Positions 12,401 to 23,730 of a stretch of DNA of 64,000 nt are shown piece after piece. The position numbers and the translations under genes were made by a program. The stretch comes from Magnolia sinica. Its lineage: Eukaryota > Streptophyta > Magnoliopsida > Magnoliales > Magnoliaceae. How positions within the stretch are numbered: position 1 is the first letter of the stretch; each line of letters opens with the position of its first letter. The notes under the pieces were generated by a model. The model saw only the letters and a program-made list of their open reading frames with translations. It was not told the DNA's origin and made no database searches. The stretch spans positions 104,759,759 to 104,823,758 of the forward strand of contig NC_080578.1 of the NCBI RefSeq assembly GCF_029962835.1, read 5' to 3'.

Positions 12401-12568
12401 AAGGAATTCAATAACGGTAATGGTGGCCGTATGGCCACTACCTCGTAACGGTTGTTATAGCCATTAAAAAGAAAACAATATCGGCCCTGTAACAGACAGT
12501 CACGGGGCTGTTACAGCTCCATAACGCATATTGGTTCCCACCATTACGTAACCATTTTTTAATACCTT
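12401..12568. repeat. Small inverted-repeat element built on CGTAACGG words
   Basis: Left end AAGGAATTCAATAACGGTAA pairs with the complement of the right end (reads AAGGTATTAAAAAATGGTTA), with GTAATGGTGG shared inside both arms. The interior repeats CGTAACGG, GGCCGT and CTGTAAC words. About 168 bp, non-coding, MITE-like. Confidence 0.6.
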
Positions 12569-13416
12569 GATAGAGGATGCAAACATTTATATAAGTGACA
12601 AGTGAATTATGATCAAGTCCAAGACCTTTAATGGAAAAACTTCGGCCTCATTAACGAGTACTTGCAAATGCCAACGCATCACATAACATCCTAATCCAAC
12701 CAACATAATCTAAAATAGAGGCAAAGTCAAGATTGCAAGTCTATAATTACAACTTCAATAGAATGGAAAGAACCTTGGTTGATTAAGAAGGTGTTCCAAG
12801 AGAGCTAAGTGTCTTAAGAAGCTTCCAAACCAATAACTAGAGAAAGTACATCTTCAACAACAATAACATTTATCCAACTAAGAAGTTGATAATTTTTCAT
12901 CCATATGTGATATTTAAGATCGGGCAGCAGTGGCAATTCACTAGAGGCCAAAAGAAAGCATCGGGGTAAATAGCCATTAACATACCCATAAGGTCATGGC
13001 TCTGTTGGGAATAATCAAACTCTACCAAAGGAGATAGTTAGCACTCCTCAAACATATAGAAACAAGTGAGGTGATATCAACAAAAGCAAGGCATGGTAAT
13101 GCCCCTAGCAACTTTTGAAGCCATTTTGTTTTCTTTTTTCCTATTTTTTCTTGTTTTTTGGCTGGTTGGGGGCAACCATGGGACTATGGGAGTGTTATGG
13201 CAAAGGGAAAGAGGGGGGTGGGGGGAGGAGGAAGAAAATGGATGGCCCAGAAAAGGTGGAAGATATCATAAAGAAAAAGGGAAAAAAATGACAAAATATA
13301 TTCAACAGTGCATTTGACCATTCTTTGATAAGAATGTTGACCACCGAAACTTCTAAATTTATTATCTAACATTTAATTGGAAAATCTCCAGTTGAACATC
13401 AATGTGTGTGTGTAAG
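12569..13416. other. Intergenic DNA
   Basis: No supported gene. A G/A-rich stretch at 13200-13290 produces short spurious open frames. Confidence 0.45.
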
Positions 13417-14080
13417 GGTTTCAAATAGTGTAGCCGTAGCGCCACGTAGCGTAGCTAAATAGCATAAATCCCCTGTAACAATGTCTTTTTTATTTTTTTT
13501 TAAAATTTGTGTAAAATTCACATCATAAAAAAGCCTTAAAAAGTCAATTTAAAACCAAACCTTTTTATATTTACTTTCACTTAACAGTGGTGGTGATCCT
13601 TTGTTAAAGTTGGTGTGAAACTCACACACTAAAATACCTTTAAAACTAAAAATAAAAAAGATTTCGAAACAGGGTTTTCGAAAACCCCTTTTCATATAGA
13701 TGACATCTATATCATACTTAATACTCTTAACCTTGTGGGATTTGTATTTCTTTCCATACTTGTTAGTTTCAATTAGACATTATTAATTAAAGTGGTTTTC
13801 TTAGAAAGTTGTTAATGCAATAATTATTTGATTTGTTTTATAACTTTATATATGTAGATTTGCTTTTGATAAATGATCATTAATAATTTGTTTGAACATG
13901 ATACTTGAAAAAATGAATCATTTATTAAGCATTTTTATATTTTTTGCTTTTTTTTAATAGTTATCATATTTTTTCTATTTTTAAATTAAAAGATATAAGT
14001 ATCGTGTAGCTTTAGCTACACGCTATGCTATTTATGCTACATGCTACAGAGGGATGAACACTACGAAACATTGATATATA
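13417..14080. repeat. Inverted-repeat element built on GTAGC words
   Basis: The left arm (13417-13475) contains GTAGCGTAGCTAAATAGCAT. The right arm (14000-14080) contains CGCTATGCTATTTATGCTAC, so the two arms are largely complementary. The AT-rich interior has no coding sense. It looks like a non-autonomous DNA transposon of about 660 bp, class not assigned. Confidence 0.55.
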
Positions 14081-14469
14081 TTTAAGGTCTTAATAGAAGA
14101 TCATGGGAATCACCCTAAATTATCCTAAATTTACCTATGATTGCAATCACAAATATTGGGAATGAACATTATCATCATCATCATCATCATCTAAACCTTA
14201 TCACAACTAGTTGTGAATGAAACTAATGAAATACTATTATAAAGTAATCATATGCATGTTATCCCAACATAATCAAAGAATGCCATTTATCCATTTATTA
14301 TGCGCAACTCTAATTGGATAGAAATTAGCAAAAAATGGTTAAAATATGAAAATTTTGAAAAATCAACCAAATGGGCCCTGATCCAACACAAATCAAGCAT
14401 TTGGTAATTTGCGCCTGATAAGTTAAAATACAATTGAAAGAAGAAAAAAAACGAAGTGACATTTTACCC
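14081..14469. other. Intergenic DNA with a short (ATC)n tract
   Basis: A run of ATC/TCA triplets lies near 14168-14190. Nothing else recognised. Confidence 0.5.
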
Positions 14470-14807
14470 ACTTTTTTTAATCTATTGCACCTCGTCAAAT
14501 CTCGTTCAACTCATGTTTTGATCTCCAAAATATGCCTAGTCTAATCAAAAATGAATTTTTAGGCATCATCCTTCGAATGAAGAAAATAATTGAAAAGAGG
14601 AAAAAGTGGAACAATTGCAAAACACACCCCTTAAAAGCATATCGGTTCGCAACCAACACATTGAAGCCATACTGTATTAATGCAATGTATAGCCTATACA
14701 ACCACCGAGTTTTACTTTGCCCATTTCACCACCATAGCGAATCAGCACCAACTGATACGGATACAATATGCGCGTACCAGCCCCTACAATATGCACATTT
14801 GGAAAAT
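14470..14807. repeat. GTATCGG-family word repeat, copy 2 (diverged)
   Basis: Phrases such as TTGATCTCCAAAATATGCCT align with the arm of the element at 7100-7230. The downstream part has weak ATCGG/CGTACC words (14640-14790). Like copy 1 it abuts the 5' break of a LINE fragment. Confidence 0.5.
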
Positions 14808-15568
14808 TGATGAAGACCCAAATGTCCATAGGGAAATGCTGAGCAAGGTCCGCCCATCTATCTCATATAGGGATTTGCAAAGGTGGTTGGATGACAAGTC
14901 CAGCAACTTCTCCGTAAATCGTTATATATTTCGATCAATGATCGATCAAATGCCAATGGGGTGAATCACAAAGCCCACGTATGGAAATATGGCGCTCCAC
15001 CAAAGGTAGCCGCTCTTGCTTGGTTAGTGGGTAGGAATAAAGGGCTCACAATAAACAATTTGCGAACAAGGAATATGATTTTACCAAATGTGTCTCCTAT
15101 GTTACCAAGATAAGCAATCAGCTAATCATCTCTTTATGCATTGTCTATATGCAAGAAAGATGTGGGAATACTTCTTTCTCATATTTGGTATTCAATGGGT
15201 CTTGTCAGGTTCCATCAGATCTCTCTTGTTAGCATGACACGGAGGGGGCAAAGGGAATATATGGACGAAGATCTGGCATTTATGTTTTCTAGCTGGAATC
15301 TGGTCACTATGGTCGGAAAGGAATCTCCACTGCTTCAGGAATTGAATAAGAGATGTTGAAGTTTGTAATCAGGCCAAAGATCTTGTTACAGAATGGACTG
15401 CCGAATCATTGGCTATGGTGCCATGATTCTGCCATCTCAAATTCCCGATAGTTAGGCAGATTTTTAATTAGTTTTCCCTTTTTGTTTTGTTTTTGTAATT
15501 CTTTGCATTTGGCCTTCTTGCAATAAAATCATCACTAAAAAAAAATAAAAATAAAAAATAAAAAAATC
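14808..15568 (+). mobile_element. LINE 3' fragment (L1-type)
   Basis: Decayed C-terminal region of an L1-type ORF2. Pieces such as HVWKYGAPPKVAALAWL (about 14980) and NNLRTRNM (about 15055) match the zf-RVT-like domain that follows plant L1 reverse transcriptases. The 3' end has CAATAAAATCATC and an A-rich tail (15520-15568). Strongly 5' truncated and frameshifted; same orientation as the LINE at 7417 but a different copy. Confidence 0.8.
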
Positions 15569-16162
15569 CATAAGAGACATGTGGTGGCAATGTCAAGGAC
15601 AAGTCCAACAGCAAGCTATGTCCAAGTGTGAGTGTAGAAAAGCACAATGATGGTATTAACAACAATAAAGTGACGCCTAGCGAAAATAGGAAGTTAACTA
15701 AAGCAAGGTCATAAGATAGCAGAAGCAGAAGGAAGATGCCAACAAGGAAGAGACAATAGATCAGGTAGCAAAAAAATAGAAAAGAAGGAAAGGGTGGAAA
15801 GGAGAAAGAAAAGGCAGAAAAGAAGAGCAGGATTTGAAAGCTCACCAAACTTTGAAATTCAAAATCCACATATTGAAAATTTGAAATAAAATTCAAATTT
15901 TGATTTTTGATATTTGCTTTTATTTACTTCAATATTTGATGATTTGGGGGTTTTGAAATGTGATAATTCCTAGTAATGTTAAGTCACTTGCATACACGGT
16001 ACAAGAATGAGTACATGGTACGCTACTACCTAGTACCCAATACACTAGGGATAAGATCATTCTAACCATATACTAAGGTTTGTGCAATATAACTATATCC
16101 ACAAACTGTTGTTATAATTTATATATGAAATTGAATTCCATTGCTATAAATATTTGAAGGAT
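15569..16162. other. Unique left flank of the large duplication
   Basis: AT-rich. Contains a short cluster of GGTAC/GTACC words (15995-16045). No gene seen. Homology with the second copy begins immediately after it. Confidence 0.5.
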
Positions 16163-17204
16163 TTTCAAGCCATCTCATTTTAATATGTGCTGTTAGAAAA
16201 GGTGAGTTAGGTACAGTTGAGATGGACTGAAACTGTATGCAACACCAGATCGAGCACTGCACCTGATGGATGGAGTGGATTTCACATATAGAAGATGACG
16301 GCTCCAAGTAGCTTTGGTGTTTTAGGGGCTTGGCAAAACAGATGTTGTGGGGGATTCTGGTCCGTTGGAGATGAGGAGGGAAGATCCGGTAGGTTGAAAG
16401 TGTGTCCCGGAGTTCACCAACCCTAACTGCTTTGTGCCTCACTTCACACGTGAAATGGGGCACGTGTTTGGGACATTGCGTAGATTTAATCATCAAGCGG
16501 ACCCTGCCTAGCATTTGAGGAATGGACAGATGTTGTCTCTTAATTCGACGGTCAGGATCTCTTTCCACAACCCCACCACTTTCTTTGGCGTACACGTGTC
16601 CTCCACACTATCGTTTTTTAGGAGCCGTTTGGATGATGGTAAATGATTTAAGTTGTAAATCATTTACATTGGTTGGATAGCATGTAAATGGTTGGATAGC
16701 ATGTAAATCATTTACACTGATATAGTTTAGATAAGTAATTCATTAAATAACATTCAAATTGCATGTAAGAGTGGATTTAAAGTGGATCGTTGGGCTAAGC
16801 CTATTTTACTAAAGCTTAGGGTTAATACTCACGTATAACCAAGCAGTGGGTGAGCCATAGAAGTGAGTCTATGAATTCAAATACGGCTTTTATAATGCCA
16901 AACAACTGAATAGCCAAATGGGGGGAGAGAGAGAGCTATTGAAGTTCTTAGATACAATGAAGATGAGAAGTCTTTATCTCTTTTTTATAATCTAACCTTT
17001 AAAAAAATAGTTGTTGGAGGCTTCTTGCTAGCAAATCATTTGAATTAACATCTTGTTGATAGCAAATGAAAAGGGAGCAAGCATTTTTGGACATCCGAAC
17101 GCAAGTTGTGAATGATTTAATAGTAAATTATTTAAAAAACCAAGGTGATTTTGTAGTAGCCTCATTAGACCATACATCTCTTTTGGTATATTCAGATAAT
17201 AGGT
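16163..17204. other. Copy A left part: unassigned DNA with a MITE-like start
   Basis: 16163-16615 carries a minus-strand open frame of 158 codons with no recognisable motif, judged non-coding. At 16619 GGAGCCGTTTGGATGATGG resembles the start of a hAT-type MITE, followed by short repeats of AAATCATTTACA and GGTTGGATAGCATGTAAAT (16650-16715). Its far end was not found. Confidence 0.4.
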
Positions 17205-18880
17205 AGGAGCATAAACTGAAACATTCTGGAGCTACAAAGATAGTTATTGAATCGTTAGCACGCAACAAGCTTTAATACTACTTGTTGGGTGTGGAAACAA
17301 CCTTAGCTAAGAGTCAAACAAGCAATAGAGAACGAAAATTTCATGCAAACATAGAAAATACACAAGATTTTTATGTGAAAAACTTCTGCGAAAAACACCT
17401 ATGGAACAAAGTGACGAACAATCTGCTATAATCAGAAGAAGGTTACAAAAGATGGAACGAATTACAGTAGAAACCCTAGCTTCCCCTAAAAAATCTTCTT
17501 TGTCTCTCGAGCTCTCTCTCACGTATTAAGGTCTAACCCTAATCACGATTACAAGGATATTTGTGCATTCTCGTACTTGTTTAGAAAATAAAACTCACAC
17601 TTACACAATCTATCAGTCTAACCAATTGGACCTTCAATCGGATCGGATGGAATTATTCATACACATTTGGTCGAACTGAAAACATGCAAAAGTGGACAAC
17701 ATGCAATCTAAGAATCCACCCCTAATTTGGTTGAACTGAATGGGATAGCGATTGAACCAAGACAAGACTTCTCTACACTAAATTAAAGGCACTCAATCAA
17801 AAAATTCCACTGTAGCTTTAATCTCCGGCTCCACTGCTCCAAGATGTTATCATCATCTCTAATTATCTTCAAAGCAACGGCATCATCACTTCATGTACAC
17901 ATTTTCATTTCTTCTTTGTCAAGCTTAGAGAAGTTAAACATAACTTAAACTTTTCTGTAGGAATAATCTTCATAAGCATGTTCGCCGAATTCTTGCTAGT
18001 GTGAATCTTCTTAAGAGTGACACCTTATTCATTTAACATCTTATAGATAAAATGATGACGAATATTAATGTGTTTAGTCTGAGAATGATACACCGAGTTC
18101 TTTTCCAAATTGATTGTGCTTTCGCTGTTACAAATGCGCAGGCGCGGCTTCATGCTGAAGCATCAACTCATTCATCATCCCTTTTAACTAAACAACTTCC
18201 CTAAATGTTTCTGTCATTGCCATGTATTCAGCTTCAGTCATAGAAAGTGTAATTACAAACTGAAGCTTCGACATCGAAATAATAATTGCACTCACTAGCA
18301 CAAAAGACTAACCAAGAAATCAACATTCTATTATTCACATTTCCTGCATAATCCGCATTCATATAGCCTAGAAGTTTCTCATTAGAATTTCTAAAAGCCA
18401 AGACATAGTCCATCGTACCTCATATGTACCGAAATAATCATTTCATTGCTTCCCAATGTTGCTTGTCGGGGTTTAACATATATCTGTTTACAAACCAACT
18501 GCATGTGAAATATCTAGTTTAGTACAAACCATGACATACATAAGACTGTCAACTGTGCTCAAGTAAGGCACACGAAACATATACCGCTTTTCTTCATTTG
18601 ACATAAGATATAGCTCCGAAGAAATCTGAAAGTGAGTAGTGCGGGAAGTGCTAATCAATTTTATCTTTTTTTTTTTTTAGTCTAAACTTAGACTAAACCT
18701 TTTCAAAATATTTCTCTCGAGACAACTATAACTTATTCATTTCTTCGTCTTTGTATATATCAATGTTGAGAATCTTCTTTTTTATCCTCTTATCTTTCAT
18801 ATCAAATATACTAGATAACTGAACTTTTAATATGTTGATTTCATATATTTACTCACATCTAAACACAATTGAATAAGCCA
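17205..18880 (-). mobile_element. Ty1/copia fossil on the minus strand (copy A), broken
   Basis: On the minus strand, translated pieces of the copia reverse transcriptase C-terminus and RNase H are visible (about 17930-18700; phrases like LSMTEAEYMAMTE and LKKIHTS). They are followed by an LTR-type region (about 17285-17830) ending CACACCCAACA. Immediately beyond that lies a PBS-like AGTAGTATTAAAGC. It is heavily broken (many breaks) and partial, consistent with an old insertion that predates the duplication. The equivalent in copy B lies at about 33640-35325. Confidence 0.75.
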
Positions 18881-18895
18881 TTTATATATTCCGAA

Positions 18896-19469
18896 TGTCG
18901 GGGATTGTTCTGCGAAATCACACAGATGTGGATCTAGGATAGCAATCCAATAGCATCAAGTAAATACAAGATAACACAAAGATTTAACGTGAAAAACTCT
19001 TTTGGAAAAAAACTATGGCACAAAGCGATAGATCTTTATCATGAAAGTAGAAATTACAAAGAGAAATGACTAATTACTCGTTTTGAACAACCTCAAATCT
19101 CACCCCTTACTACACCCTTTGCAAACCCTAGAACCCTTTTAGAAATCCTTTGAATACTTTTAGGAAGTTTTAGAATTTCCTTAGAATGGCCTTAGGAACT
19201 CCCATTTATAGTTTATGAAACTTAGCTTTCGCATTGAGTTGGAATAGTTTGGAAACCGCCTCAAATTTACGCAGTCCGTATGCAGTCTGCGTAACCTTCG
19301 ACTAGTTGAACTAGAGCTCGGGCTAGTCGAAGGTCACTTCGACTAGTCGAACCTATCTTCCGACTGATCAAATTTCTCGGAAGTTTCAAAATACATTGTT
19401 GCTGGACTTTCAGCCGAACTTTATTGGGTTAGTCAAATTTCCTCAAATTTAAGACATTTGTTAACAACA
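18896..19469 (-). mobile_element. Solo LTR, copia type (copy A)
   Basis: 574 bp with TGTCGGGGATTG at the left end and TTAACAACA at the right end (TG..CA). It is flanked by CCGAA and CCAAA, a near-perfect 5-bp target-site repeat. On the minus strand it has the conserved copia-LTR phrase TTTTTCACGTTAAATCTTTG. It contains palindromic CGACTAGTCGAA words. No internal region, hence solo. Confidence 0.72.
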
Positions 19470-20510
19470 CCAAATTCATTTACTTCTAATTCCATTTTTC
19501 ATTTATATATATATTTACAAGCTCCCGAATGAGCTCTAATTGACAACTTAGAATTCAGACCGTGCAACTACTTAGAATTTATTTGCTCAGTAATACCCTC
19601 CCTACCTTGCGCCCCATCATTTCCCTTCCCCCCCATCTTCTCTCTCTATGCATGCACTGGAACAGTTCCTACGACTGCAATCAATCATTCATTGATCTAA
19701 ACTGTTGATGCTATAGGCTCCAGTTTCTACATATGGGCCTAATATTGATGTGATTTAAATAGTTGATACTATGCGGCCACTCTGGATGTCCCATGCTAGC
19801 CAGTAAAATCTCTTACTTGGGAAAATCAGAACCTTTCAACTGCTAGCCGGTAAATGGATGGCTATCATTTTCTAGAGGTGGGACTGATGTTTCATTGAAT
19901 TTTCTTTTTAACAGATGCACCCAAAATCTCTCAGGTGGCAAAATCAGAACCAGTCTTCGTTTTGCCCATGTGATCCAATCCATCCAACAATGTTGCCCCA
20001 TCATGAAAATAGGATGGCCCAAAAACTGTGGCGATCCAATCATTAGGTGGTCCATACATACACTACAGTGAGCCCCACACCCTAAGGAGTAGCATCTGCT
20101 TGAAATGCACCAATGCACTCAAAGCACTATAAGTTACAGTGCTGTTAGTTGAATTGGTTCACTTGGACAATCCATTCGTTCAATCTGAACCGTCTATTGA
20201 ATCAAAAACACACATTTTATAAAATACCGTGAAAAATCTCACGAATCTGAATATCCAACACTTAACTTGATTTGGCCTTATTTTCAATGGCCATTCTTTT
20301 TCCAAGCCATGGATTACATAACAAAAGTGATTCTTGAAAATCATAAGCTATCCAAGATGAGCCTAACAAATAGATAGTTCAAATTGTTGATTGGACACAC
20401 TTCTTTTTAAACAATCTAGACCATCCATATTAGGATCAAATGGTTAATATTTATCAATAGGTTTGATGTTTGAACTGTAGCCCTTGAAAGCGTTGGACCT
20501 GATGAACAGT
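19470..20510. other. Copy A intergenic DNA between solo LTR and MITE
   Basis: No gene supported. 20120-20490 reads like a dispersed non-coding repeat, but I could not define its ends. Confidence 0.4.
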
Positions 20511-20998
20511 CTACTCCCCCTGCCACCTGCCAATGTCTGATGGTCGGTGCTCTGTGGGACCCACCATGATGTATGTGTTTCATCCATGTCGTCCATCTAT
20601 TTTTCTAGATCATTTTATGGTATAAGACCAAAAATGAGATATATCGAAATCTCAATTTGACCACATTACAGGAAACAGTGTTGAATGAACGTGAACCATT
20701 AAAAACTTTTTTGGGGCCATAAAAGTTTTGTATCAATCTGATCCTTGTTTTTTCCCTTCATTACCTAATAAACTGATTGGATGTCAAATAAACAGTACAG
20801 TTGGCCTTAGGAGGATTTTAATGGTGGATATCCAATCACTATTGTTTTCCTGTGGTGTGGTCCGCCTGATTTTTATATCCCTCTCATTTTTGGGATCAAG
20901 TCCTAAAATTAATGAACGGAATGGAAGAAACACATACATCATGGTGGGGCCCACAGAACACCGACCATCAGCCACCGGGCTGGTGGCAGGGAGAGTAG
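20511..20998. mobile_element. MITE with long terminal inverted repeats, upstream of LTPG-1 (copy A)
   Basis: Left arm (from CTACTCCCCCTGCCAC) and right arm (ending GTGGCAGGGAGAGTAG) are inverted repeats of about 65 bases; both contain a GATGGTCGGTG-type phrase and a CCACCATGATGTATGTGTTT phrase. About 488 bp, non-coding. It ends about 160 bp upstream of the TATA box of LTPG-1. The same phrases recur in many intergenic places in the window, so the family is abundant in this genome. Confidence 0.75.
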
Positions 20999-21155
20999 CC
21001 AATCCGTTCTCTTTTTTATAATACCTCGTATTTGAATAATGTGGGGCCCTTGTATGGTCTAACCAACCTTGCAAACTGATTAGCTGATCTGATAGTTGGC
21101 CAACCCACAAACCTCTCTTGTCCATTTGTTTGTTCCTTTCACAACTCAAACCTCT

Positions 21156-21162
21156 TATAAAT
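21156..21162 (+). promoter_or_regulatory. TATA box of LTPG-1A
   Basis: TATAAAT lies 101-107 bases upstream of the ATG at 21263, in a pyrimidine-rich context, with no ATG between it and the start. The same box is kept in copy B at 37626. Confidence 0.7.
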
Positions 21163-21262
21163 CACAATCCAACTTCTGTTACAGCCATCCATCACTTTCC
21201 TGAAATCTGACCCACAAGCTCTTCAATCTTCCCACTTCTCTGACCACAGACCGGAACATCCA

Positions 21263-22657
21263 ATGGCTGTGAGGAGTATGGAGATGGGTCTGGTGGCGGT
21301 CCTCATGACCATGTTGTGGGCTGGAGCATCAGCTCAGCTGAGCTGCACCCCAACGATCATGAGCCTCTCTCCATGCCTAAACTACATTACAGGGAATTCA
21401 TCAACCCCATCACCATCATGCTGCTCCCAGCTCGCCAGTGTAGTTAGATCCCAGGCCCAGTGTTTGTGCATGTTGTTCAATGGCAGCAGCTCGTCGATGG
21501 GGTTCAACTTCAACCAGACTCAAGTTCTAGCTCTTCCTGGTGCTTGCAATGTCCAGACTCCACCCATTAGTCAGTGCAATGGTAATTATAAGATAATGCT
21601 TCAATAGAAAAATTCTTGAGGAGTAATGTTTCAATGATCTAAACCGTTTCTGTGATGGGGTTCACGAAGGAGGAGGAACCCAAATCAGTCACATAGAAAT
21701 GTTTCAACCCTTTGATAAATATAGACTATTTTTCATTTGTTTTGTGTAGCTGCTAGTGGACCTGTAACCTCTCCTGGGGACTCTCCGGCAGAAGCACCGG
21801 TGGAAGCACCGACTTCTCCACCTACATCGGCTACGGCCACTGCACCAGTGACACCGCCGCCTTCAGTGCCGATCACCCCTTCTACTAAGCCGTCAGCTCC
21901 GGCGGTTCCATCTCAAACACCACCGTCGGCACCATCAATTCCAAGTAATAATTCCTTCCTTAAAAGTACATATATATACTTTTGCGATTCAATTGTCAAG
22001 CCAACCTCTTCATTAAAATGAAAAAGAAAAGAACCGTGCTAGCATGACTACAACCCCACACCACATGGACTTGGGTTCCATACCATACTTCTTGTGCATT
22101 GCATCATGAAGATCAGAAATTGGGTTGGCCCAAAACTAAGGTAAGCCACACTATAAAGAAGAGTGAGAATGGGATGCCTACCGTTTGTTTTTTGTTGGCC
22201 CACCATATTGCTAAGGTAACTAAAAATCGCATAGCTGGTGAACCCAGGTATAATCAGGAAAGAGTTCTCATTGTTTGGGTATTTCAGTTTGTATAAGTGG
22301 GATATGATTTTGCAATACAAACAATTGATGGCATAGGCCTCTCTTCAGGTGGGCCAATGTACTAAAAATCTCGACCTTGGGTTAGAATCCAATTTGAGAA
22401 ATTGAACCATTGTCATTGTAACTGAAAAACCTAAACAATACCACCCCCTAACTTCTTTGGTTCTTTTGCTGTTTACTTTGTTTTTCTTCTTCTTTAGAAT
22501 TTGATGTTGTGGTGTTGATTGTTGTGCAGGAAATGGATCTAAGACCGTCCCATCTACAAGTGGGGGGAGTTCATTGGATGAAAGTTGTACAACATTTCTC
22601 ATTGTATTTTTCCTTGGATTTGCATCATATGCTTCATATGGTGGTGCTATCTACTGA
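21263..22657 (+). CDS. GPI-anchored-type nonspecific lipid transfer protein, LTPG-1, copy A (three exons)
   Basis: Exons by hand: 21263-21581, 21750-21944, 22530-22657 (introns 168 and 585 bases, GT..AG, all phase 1), giving 213 residues. Signal peptide about 1-25 (ends GASAQ). Eight-cysteine domain with C28, C38, C53-C54, C67-x-C69, C95 and C105, the CC..CxC pattern of plant nsLTP/seed-storage albumins. Then a Pro/Thr/Ser/Ala-rich linker (about 107-175) with AGP-like glycosylation context. The hydrophobic C-tail (TTFLIVFFLGFASYASYGGA) follows a small-residue stretch (STSGGSS), fitting GPI attachment. Family members bind lipids at the outer plasma membrane and cell wall and help export cuticular wax or suberin lipids. 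The specific cargo here is unknown. Reading exon 1 into intron 1 gives a stop soon after the donor, supporting the splice model. Confidence 0.92.
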
Positions 22658-22817
22658 GCTCATTGTTTCATTGCTCATCCATGTCTTTCTTTACATTTAC
22701 ATTGAATGTATCATCAGTGTTCTACTCCTTTTGAGATTGGTTTTTTGGAGGCCTCCATCTGAGGTTGTCCTTTGTTGTTTGTAGCAAAGAGGATTCTCTT
22801 CTCTTTCAATTTTTTGT

Positions 22818-22823
22818 AATAAA
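22818..22823 (+). terminator. Polyadenylation signal of LTPG-1A
   Basis: AATAAA 161 bases after the stop codon, following a T-rich stretch; conserved in copy B at 39291-39296. Confidence 0.6.
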
Positions 22824-22829
22824 CATGAT

Positions 22830-23730
22830 TTCATTTAAATTGTGTTTGGGTTGGGGTAATCCATGGAAAATCACCCAAATGGAAAATGGTCTCCCTTTTG
22901 CAATGTCCAAGCATGCATGTCTATTTACATACAAATACGATTCCTCAAATGTAGTCAATCTTAGAAATGTTCGTCCCATCTAAAGGGTGGCAATGAGCTT
23001 CAAATGCATGGCCTGATTAAACCTTTGGTTGGGCCTAGGCTCAAGGCATTCGGCTCCACCCATACCCATTTCAATCTTCGGACAGGCAATCCATCCATCT
23101 TGAATGCAGACCATCATGTGGGGCCCACTCGATCAGTAGATAGATTAGAAACATTCAAGAGAGTGGCACATGAATCTGATGGTTAAAGTTAAAAATAAAA
23201 TAAAATCTGATGGTTAAAAATAAATTTCCCACTTATATAGAAAGATGGTTGTCAGCCCCTTATCATGGGACCTAACTAACCACTGAGAAGCTCTACCCGA
23301 CCGTTGAAATTAATACATTCTGGTGGGGCTCACCTGATGGACGGATCGGATGGCAGCCCCAAGAAGACTTCTAAGGTAGCAGGCGTTCCCATTCCTATTG
23401 TTACCTGTGGTGGGGCCCACCTAAGTCTTGATCAAGCTCTGTGGGGCCCACTGAGACGTCCGTGTAGCATCTATTCCGGCCATCCATTTGGAGTTTTGGA
23501 TCCGCGCGCCTATATCGTAAAATGAGCTGGCGAAACGGATGGACGGACTAGATGTGACACGGCGATCTCGCTGGAGCCGACAGAGCTTAGATCCCGTCCG
23601 TTGATCTTCCCTCTCGTCCTGCTTTACATAAACCTCTACAGTGTATTTTCTGAGATCAACTCCACCTGAAACAAACAAGATTCAAGAAACCCAAGTTAGC
23701 CCTCCCATCTTCCTCTTCTCCTTGTTGAAG
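22830..23730. other. LTPG-1/LTPG-2 intergenic region and LTPG-2 promoter, copy A
   Basis: Contains dispersed phrases with GTGGGGCCCACC (near 23410 and 23440) and a GGGCCTAGGC-type repeat (23030). The 5' UTR of LTPG-2 probably starts after the ACATAAACC near 23626. No canonical TATA box seen. Confidence 0.45.

Noticed and set aside
16119-16595. Minus-strand open frame of 158 codons, repeated at 32415-33041 as 208 codons
   Set aside because: No recognised domain, odd composition and no start context. Its conservation is explained by the very high identity of the whole segment at that place, non-coding flank included.
23641-23730. Longer N-terminus for LTPG-2A (in-frame ATG at 23641)
   Set aside because: It would place 30 polar residues before the signal peptide of a secreted protein; the region reads as 5' UTR.
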